Assembly (NCBI RefSeq): GCF_024749165.1
Contig: NZ_CP087190.1
Location: 3,817,501 to 3,881,500 of the forward strand
DNA length: 64,000 bases
From: Pseudomonas sp. B21-023
GTDB lineage: Bacteria; Pseudomonadota; Gammaproteobacteria; Pseudomonadales; Pseudomonadaceae
Direction of reading: 5' to 3'
The notes under the pieces are model-generated. The model did no database searches, had not been told where the DNA came from, and worked only from the letters and a program-made list of their open reading frames with translations. A program made the position numbers and the translations under genes. Numbering within the stretch: position 1 is the first letter of the stretch; every line of letters starts with the position of its first letter. Below, one piece after another: positions 62,210-64,000 of the stretch.

Positions 62210-64000
62210 ATGATCCCCAGCACCACCCTCCCCCTCGTCCTTGCCGGCCCGGTACTGCGCCGCCTGGAGCCCCAACGCCTGGCCATCTGGCTGGTCGGCT
62301 CACAACCGCTGCAAGCCGAATTTCTCCTCGATCAGGCCGGCATCGGCGCCACTGTGCACTGCGAGATGATCCCGGTCGGTACCCACGCCTTCATACACCT
62401 GCTGGACATCCACTTCGATCAGCCGCTCCCCAGCGACGTGGCCCTGGAATACGACCTGCGCCTGGCCAACGGCCAAGGCATCGCGGACTGGGCCCCACAC
62501 CTGCTCTATCCCGGCGCCAGCCGCCCTAGCTTCGTGCTACGCCAGCGCCTCGACCAAGTGCTCCACGGCTCCTGCCGCAAGCCTCATCACCCGGCCGCCG
62601 ACGGCCTGCTGTGCGCCGACCGCCTGCTGGCCACCGGCCCGCGCCCCGAGGAGCGCCCCGCCGTACTGTTAATGAGCGGCGACCAGGTCTATACCGACGA
62701 TGTCGCTGGCCCCATGCTGCGTGCCATCCACGGGTTGATCGAGCGCCTGGGGCTGTTCGACGAGGCACTGGACGGCGCCCTGGTCGACAGCGGCGCCGCG
62801 CTCTACCAGCACCCAGCCTGCTATTACCACCGCGCCGACCTGCTGCCGGCCCAGGAAGGCAACGAGACCCTGCGTGAGCGCTTCTTCGGCGGCAAGCGCA
62901 AGCCGATCTTCTCCTCCAGCAACGCCGACAACCACCTGGTGACCTTCGCCGAAGTCATGGCCATGTACCTGCTGGTCTGGTCGCCGCTGCCCTGGTCGCT
63001 GGTGGGCATGCAGATGCCACCCGGCCTCACCGACAAGCGCCAGGCCCGCTACCGCCACGAGCTGCCTCTGATCGAGGCCTTTCGCGACGGCCTAGGCCAG
63101 GTGGCGCGGGTCATGGCCCACCTGCCCTGCCTGATGATCTTCGACGACCACGACATCACCGATGACTGGAACCTGGCGGCGCAGTGGGAACAGACCGCCT
63201 ACGGCCATCCGTTCTCGCGGCGGATCATCGGCAACGCCCTGCTCGGCTACCTGCTGTGCCAGGGCTGGGGCAACGACCCGGACGGCTGCGCGGCGCTGGC
63301 CCGACGGTGCCGGCAGATGGGCGAGGCGCGGGATGAACTGATTGGCGAACTGCTGCACTTCCAGGGCTGGCAATACGCGCTGCCGAGCAACCCGCCGCTG
63401 CTGGTGCTGGACACCCGCACCCGGCGCTGGCGCAGCGAGCGCAATCTGGCCAAGCCTTCGGGCTTGCTCGATTGGGAGGCACTGAGCGAGCTGCAGCAGG
63501 CGCTGCTCGATCACCCGTCGGCGATCATCGTGTCGCCGGCGCCGATCTTCGGGGTCAAGCTGATCGAGACCGTGCAACGGGTGTTCAGCGCCCTGGGCTA
63601 CCCGTTACTGGTCGATGCCGAGAACTGGATGGCGCACCGGGGCGCGGCGCAGGTGGTGCTCAATATCTTCCGCCACTCGCGCACGCCGGGGCATTACGTG
63701 GTGCTATCGGGCGATGTGCACTACTCATTCGTCTACGAAGTGCTGATCCGCCATCGCCAGAGCAGCCCGCACTTGTGGCAGGTGACCAGCAGCGGGATCA
63801 AGAACGAGTTTCCCCGGCGCCTGCTGGATGTGCTCGACCGGCTCAACCGCTGGCTATATTCGCCGCGCTCGCCACTCAACTGGTTTACCAAGCGTCGGCA
63901 GATGGAAGTGGTGCCGCGTACGCCCAGCCGCAGCAAGGCCGGGGAACGGCTGTGGAACAGCGCGGGGCTGGGGCAGGTATTCTTCGATGACCAGGGGCGG
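62210..64000 (+). CDS. PhoD-like metallophosphatase, 3' end outside the window
   Basis: The frame starting at ATG 62210 (MIPSTTLPLVLAGPVLRRLE) stays open for 597 codons to the window edge, so the gene is 3'-truncated here. Metal-binding motifs of the PhoD/alkaline phosphatase D family are present: SGDQVYTDD, FDDHDITDDWN and SGDVHYSF. There is no signal peptide, unlike secreted PhoD, so it is probably cytoplasmic; substrate unknown. The 3' end should contain little more than the family's tail. Confidence 0.88.
   Translation, partial: MIPSTTLPLVLAGPVLRRLEPQRLAIWLVGSQPLQAEFLLDQAGIGATVHCEMIPVGTHAFIHLLDIHFDQPLPSDVALEYDLRLANGQGIADWAPHLLYPGASRPSFVLRQRLDQVLHGSCRKPHHPAADGLLCADRLLATGPRPEERPAVLLMSGDQVYTDDVAGPMLRAIHGLIERLGLFDEALDGALVDSGAALYQHPACYYHRADLLPAQEGNETLRERFFGGKRKPIFSSSNADNHLVTFAEVMAMYLLVWSPLPWSLVGMQMPPGLTDKRQARYRHELPLIEAFRDGLGQVARVMAHLPCLMIFDDHDITDDWNLAAQWEQTAYGHPFSRRIIGNALLGYLLCQGWGNDPDGCAALARRCRQMGEARDELIGELLHFQGWQYALPSNPPLLVLDTRTRRWRSERNLAKPSGLLDWEALSELQQALLDHPSAIIVSPAPIFGVKLIETVQRVFSALGYPLLVDAENWMAHRGAAQVVLNIFRHSRTPGHYVVLSGDVHYSFVYEVLIRHRQSSPHLWQVTSSGIKNEFPRRLLDVLDRLNRWLYSPRSPLNWFTKRRQMEVVPRTPSRSKAGERLWNSAGLGQVFFDDQGR

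Noticed and set aside
59954-62275. 773-residue minus-strand frame covering dusA and tal
   Set aside because: Runs antisense through two well-identified housekeeping genes; composition typical of shadow frames.

Overview
The window is ordinary chromosome of a high-GC Gammaproteobacterium, almost certainly a Pseudomonas of the P. putida group. The evidence is the GlgE/TreS-maltokinase/GlgB set next to a leucine-degradation (liu) operon, a PrrF-type iron sRNA, many P. putida-style REP sequences (core GGGAGCGGGCTTGCC and variants) and several Pseudomonas-restricted small families (DUF3077, DUF6124). No rRNA, CRISPR array, intact IS or prophage is seen; one tRNA-Gln is present. All names come from reading the sequence and recalling families; no search was run.

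Layout. 1-8.8 kb: a free-standing autotransporter barrel, then a minus-strand glgE-treS/mak-glgB operon making alpha-glucan through maltose-1-phosphate. 8.9-17 kb: a Pro-rich peptide, an acyl-carrier-like protein, an acyl-CoA ligase and divergent liuA-B-C-D (isovaleryl-CoA to HMG-CoA), with twin LiuR-type operators and a REP hairpin between. 17.4-20.7 kb: an S24-type repressor, a DUF6124 protein, the PrrF sRNA with a Fur box, a fused sigma-region-4/FecR-like membrane protein and an M14 carboxypeptidase. 20.7-27 kb: a seven-gene archaic (Csu-type) chaperone-usher pilus operon, divergent from a bacteriophytochrome kinase, its receiver and a hybrid kinase (27.3-32.4 kb). 32.5-36.7 kb: tRNA-Gln, a YdcH-like protein, ZapE, a deletion scar joining an MFS fragment to a Fic fragment beside an orphan YhfG antitoxin, and a YddA-like ABC transporter. 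37-42 kb: the fdsGBAD NAD-dependent formate dehydrogenase. 42.4-47 kb: a six-gene yjfI-J-K-L-M-C type envelope-stress operon (DUF2170, PspA, DUF2491, DUF350, DUF1190, ATP-grasp) whose promoter lies between two identical palindromes. 47.1-48.1 kb: a probable MqsR-like toxin with an atypical long Zn-finger antitoxin. 48.3-52.1 kb: MetR divergent from mesX-mesD-flavin reductase, an oxygen-dependent, folate-independent methionine synthase module. 52.1-59.7 kb: an accessory stretch holding a diguanylate cyclase, a GNAT pseudogene, an APH-like kinase, a 138-bp MITE, an FAD oxidoreductase, an unknown 351-residue protein, DUF3077 genes (one frameshifted behind a foldable leader) and a lipoprotein. 59.9-64 kb: dusA, tal and a PhoD-like phosphatase cut by the window edge.

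Most interesting: the YjfI operon with a DNA-binding-like N-terminus on its first protein and paired operators; the MqsR/MqsA-like pair with a non-HTH C-terminus; the phytochrome-pilus divergent arrangement; the FecI-FecR miniature fusion behind PrrF; and a single deletion that beheaded both an MFS gene and a Fic toxin but left the antitoxin intact.
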